DNA of 34,383 nucleotides, from contig JALEGL010000011.1 in the NCBI GenBank assembly GCA_022763185.1, positions 1-34,383 of the forward strand. The letters are read 5' to 3'. The notes below the pieces were generated by a model that did not search any database, had not been told where the DNA came from, and was given only the letters and a program-made list of their open reading frames with translations. This stretch comes from a bacterium (GTDB lineage Bacteria; Bdellovibrionota_G; JALEGL01). This document shows, in pieces, positions 32,026-34,383 of this stretch (within the stretch, counting starts at the first letter, position 1; each line of letters starts with the position of its first letter). Position numbers and translations under genes: made by a program.

Positions 32026-33003
32026 ATGAATTTCAATTATAAATTTAGTGAAAAAGAAAATAAAAATTTAGTAACCAATTTTAGTAATTTTTTTAGCCAT
32101 CCTTATAAAAATTATTTCTCATTTAAAAAAGAGGTATCGGAAGTTATAAGTGAAAACAAAAATATAAAAAGGTTTATGGGCTATTTAAAAAATAATGAAT
32201 CTGAAAAAGGATTAAGTTTGATTTCAAACTGCCCGATTGATGAAGTTTTACCAAACCTCACAAAGGATAATCCAGTTGAAGAAAAAAGAAATTTAAAGAA
32301 GACATTTATAGCAGAAGCTTTTTTAGAATCTATAAGTCAAGCAATGAATTTAGAAGTTATAGGGCACAAAAGTGTTAATAACGGTGATTTTTTTCATGAC
32401 ATATATCCGATTAAAAATATGTACCAATCTCAATCTCAAAAGACACTGGATTCGTTAAAGTTTCACAAAGATTTTACCAATCATTTTGCAAGACCGTCTC
32501 ATGTGATAGTTTTATGTCTTCGCAATGATCCAGTTAATGAAATTGTTAGTACTTTTGTAGAAAATCAAGTGGTAATAGAAAATTTACCCCCTCAGGACCT
32601 TAAGCTTTTAAAGCAACCAATTTATTATACTCCTTTTGACGATATAAGCGCTAAAAAAATAGCTTCTATTACAGATAAGAAACCTTTGGAACACGCTATT
32701 ATTGAAGGAAAAAACAATATTCGTTACTTTGAAGGAAGAACAACTTCTGATGTTGCTGAGGCAAAAAAAGTATTAGAACATTTACGACTTCTTATTCATG
32801 AATATAAACAAGAGTATCAAATGCAACCAGGAGATTGTGTTATTTTTAATAATGATCTTTATCTTCATGGAAAAGAAGTAAGAAAAATTAATGATATAAA
32901 TGCTCTTCAAAATAGATGGTTGATGAAGATTCATGCAGTAGATAATATTAAGGCATTTAAAAAACATTTTTCTCCAGAACAGTACGGAGTTGTCAACGGA
33001 TAA
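32026..33003 (+). CDS. Clavaminate-synthase/VioC-like Fe(II)/2-oxoglutarate oxygenase
   Basis: The protein has 325 residues from ATG 32026, which has AAAGGA upstream; a GTG at 31996 overlapping the previous stop is weaker. The metal triad is LKFHKDF (H147, D149) and LYLHGK (H281), with the 2-oxoglutarate Arg in NRWLMKI (R297). CLRND after the first motif and the ND-x-x-x-HGK arrangement match the VioC/AsnO/clavaminate synthase group, which hydroxylates or desaturates the beta carbon of free or tethered amino acids. It would tailor the amino acid building block. Confidence 0.88.
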   Translation: MNFNYKFSEKENKNLVTNFSNFFSHPYKNYFSFKKEVSEVISENKNIKRFMGYLKNNESEKGLSLISNCPIDEVLPNLTKDNPVEEKRNLKKTFIAEAFLESISQAMNLEVIGHKSVNNGDFFHDIYPIKNMYQSQSQKTLDSLKFHKDFTNHFARPSHVIVLCLRNDPVNEIVSTFVENQVVIENLPPQDLKLLKQPIYYTPFDDISAKKIASITDKKPLEHAIIEGKNNIRYFEGRTTSDVAEAKKVLEHLRLLIHEYKQEYQMQPGDCVIFNNDLYLHGKEVRKINDINALQNRWLMKIHAVDNIKAFKKHFSPEQYGVVNG

Positions 33004-33006
33004 TGT

Positions 33007-33759
33007 ATGAATGATGTAGTAGTTATAACAGGTGCGAGCAGTGGTATCGGTGAATCAACTGCGTTATTGGCAGCGAAGCATGGGTATTCAGTTGCAATCA
33101 ATTATAATAAAAATGAAACTTCAGCTATAGAAATTAAAAATAAAATTGAATTGATGGGAGCAAGAACAGATATCTTTCAAGCAAATGTTTCTTGTGAAGC
33201 TGAAGTTGTTCAAATGTTTAGTGAAATTGAAGATAAAATGGGTAAAATTAAAGCTTTAATTAATAATGCAGGAGTAACAGGTGGTTTTGCAAAGGTGGAT
33301 GAAGTTAAAGCAGATCAGATTTTAGATGTTTTGCATACCAATGTATTAGGTACATTACTATGTACTCGAGAAGTAATAAAGAGAATGAAAAAATATTCTG
33401 CTTCTTTTCTAAAAGGCTGTTCAATTATTAATATAAGTTCAACTGTATCAAAAACAGGTGGGGCAAATGAGTGGGTTCATTATGCAGCTTCAAAAGGAGC
33501 TATTGATGCTTATACAAATGGCCTAGCAAAAGAAATAGGGGCACTAGGAATACGTGCGAATACAGTATCACCAGGGTTAGTGAGAACAAATTTACATGAG
33601 CTCAATGGTGATCCAGATAGACCTGATAGATTAGAAGGTTCAGTTCCTTTAAAATATGTAGCAAATCCTAATGAAATCTCTGAAATGATAGTTTGGCTTT
33701 TATCCGAAAATGCGAGTTATGTTTCAGGAGCAAAAATTGAAGTGTCTGGGGGAAGGTAA
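33007..33759 (+). CDS. Short-chain dehydrogenase/reductase
   Basis: The protein has 250 residues of classical SDR type: TGASSGIG (8-15), NNAG (87-90), Ser145/146 in NISSTVSK, and YAASKGA with Y160 and K164. The C-terminal VSGGR is also typical. The closest recognisable groups are FabG-like reductases. In this operon it may oxidise the hydroxyl made by the oxygenase or reduce a ketone before transamination. The ribosome site is weak. It starts 3 nt after the oxygenase stop. Confidence 0.92.
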   Translation: MNDVVVITGASSGIGESTALLAAKHGYSVAINYNKNETSAIEIKNKIELMGARTDIFQANVSCEAEVVQMFSEIEDKMGKIKALINNAGVTGGFAKVDEVKADQILDVLHTNVLGTLLCTREVIKRMKKYSASFLKGCSIINISSTVSKTGGANEWVHYAASKGAIDAYTNGLAKEIGALGIRANTVSPGLVRTNLHELNGDPDRPDRLEGSVPLKYVANPNEISEMIVWLLSENASYVSGAKIEVSGGR

Positions 33760-33760
33760 A

Positions 33761-34383
33761 ATGAATAATTTAAATAGTTTAAAAGGTGATCAGGAGTTTG
33801 TTTACAAGACTTGGGCAAAACAAAAAGATGAATCTCTACTCCATATAGAAAAAGCTTATGGTTGTTATTTTGAAGATAGCGAAGGAAAAAAATACTTAGA
33901 TTTTGCAGCGCAACTTTCTAGCGTTAATGCTGGGCATGATCATCCAAAAATTACGGCATCTATAATAAACCAAACTCTAAACTTAAATGGAGTCAATCCA
34001 TCTTTTTCACATAAAAATAAAAATTTATTAGGTGAAAAAATATCTAAAATTTTACCTGGAGATTTAAATAAAACATTTTTTACTCTAGCTGGGACAGACG
34101 CAATCGAAAATAGTTTGAAAATTGCTCGAATGTATACGGGTAAAAAAAAGGTGATAAGTCGTTACAGATCGTATCATGGTAGTTCATTTGGTGCGATGGC
34201 TGTGAGTGGTGATCCAAGAAGACATTTTTTTTCTCCTGATGACTCATGGGTTATTCGTGTTCCGGATCCTTATCCATACAGAAGTCCAATTTATAGTGAT
34301 AGATCAAAGGAAGAAGGAGACGAAGTTTTATTACAAATGATGGAAGATATTATTCTTTTAGAAGATCCCCAGCAAATTGGAGC
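33761..34383 (+). CDS. Class III PLP aminotransferase (3' end outside window)
   Basis: The frame is open from ATG 33761 to the right edge, giving 207 residues. AAGG lies just upstream. Class III features are the substrate loop LDFAAQLSSVNAGHDHPKI, the TFFTLAGTDAIENSLKIAR cofactor phosphate loop and SRYRSYHGSSFGAMAVSGD. The PLP lysine is beyond the edge. Enzymes of this fold move an amino group to a keto or aldehyde group. It probably acts after the SDR in building the product. The operon continues to the right. Confidence 0.9.
   Translation, partial: MNNLNSLKGDQEFVYKTWAKQKDESLLHIEKAYGCYFEDSEGKKYLDFAAQLSSVNAGHDHPKITASIINQTLNLNGVNPSFSHKNKNLLGEKISKILPGDLNKTFFTLAGTDAIENSLKIARMYTGKKKVISRYRSYHGSSFGAMAVSGDPRRHFFSPDDSWVIRVPDPYPYRSPIYSDRSKEEGDEVLLQMMEDIILLEDPQQIG

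Noticed and set aside
1-34383. CRISPR array, tRNA, rRNA, insertion sequence or attachment site
   Set aside because: No repeated spacer pattern, tRNA-like fold, transposase or flanking direct repeat was seen; the left end of the element is outside the window, so attachment sites cannot be paired.

Overview
The window looks like chromosome from an AT-rich Gram-negative bacterium of the former Deltaproteobacteria or Bdellovibrionota type. The evidence is a PEGA-domain Ser/Thr kinase, PilZ proteins, a 7TMR-DISM-like hybrid histidine kinase, a FadL-type outer membrane protein, a lipoprotein signal, and two intergenic sequences that match the sigma-54 (RpoN) promoter consensus. The taxon is an inference; there is no rRNA or tRNA gene here to settle it. 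Sampled lines suggest two compositions: about 42% GC in the conjugation block, and nearer 25-33% in the signalling and biosynthetic blocks.

Region 1 (1-10950, minus strand) is a conjugative or integrative element that runs off the left edge. Reading from right to left it has a sigma-54 promoter, a structured 5' leader, a 19-codon leader peptide, a sigma-region-4-like regulator and an unknown protein. Then come VirB2, VirB3, VirB4, VirB5/TrbJ, VirB6, VirB8, VirB9 and VirB10-like proteins, an FtsK-type ATPase in the coupling-protein position, a replication-relaxation protein, a palindrome-rich gap, a small unknown gene and an excisionase-type HTH gene. Most junctions are ATGA, GTGA or TAATG overlaps, so it reads as one tightly coupled operon. 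No relaxase, VirB11 or integrase gene is in view.

Region 2 (11131-13319) holds an AbiE toxin-antitoxin pair, probably cargo of the element, and a divergent GNAT acetyltransferase. The two directions share one perfect 17-bp-arm inverted repeat that encodes a -35/-10 promoter on each strand.

Region 3 (13484-26466) is envelope and signalling. It has a lipoprotein, PEGA-kinase and TPR membrane-protein operon; a reverse-strand isoprenylcysteine-methyltransferase-like protein; a large protein with two PilZ domains; a histidine kinase with the unusual order kinase-receiver-kinase; and a stand-alone receiver-like protein. A FadL porin and a small membrane protein follow on the minus strand, and then a second receiver paralogue. 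Both stand-alone receivers carry an extra stretch of about 16 residues between the phospho-Asp and the conserved Thr.

Region 4 (26599-34383, open at the right edge) is the strongest candidate for something undescribed: a compact biosynthetic operon behind a sigma-54 promoter. Its genes encode a 61-residue Cys-containing small protein, an acyl-CoA dehydrogenase homologue lacking the usual catalytic Glu, a FlK-type hotdog thioesterase, an MFS exporter, two tandem ATP-grasp ligases, a clavaminate-synthase/VioC-like Fe(II)/2-oxoglutarate oxygenase, an SDR and a class III aminotransferase (partial). The set fits production and export of a small modified amino acid or di/tripeptide, comparable in logic to bacilysin or dapdiamide but with a different enzyme set. 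The product cannot be named from sequence alone.
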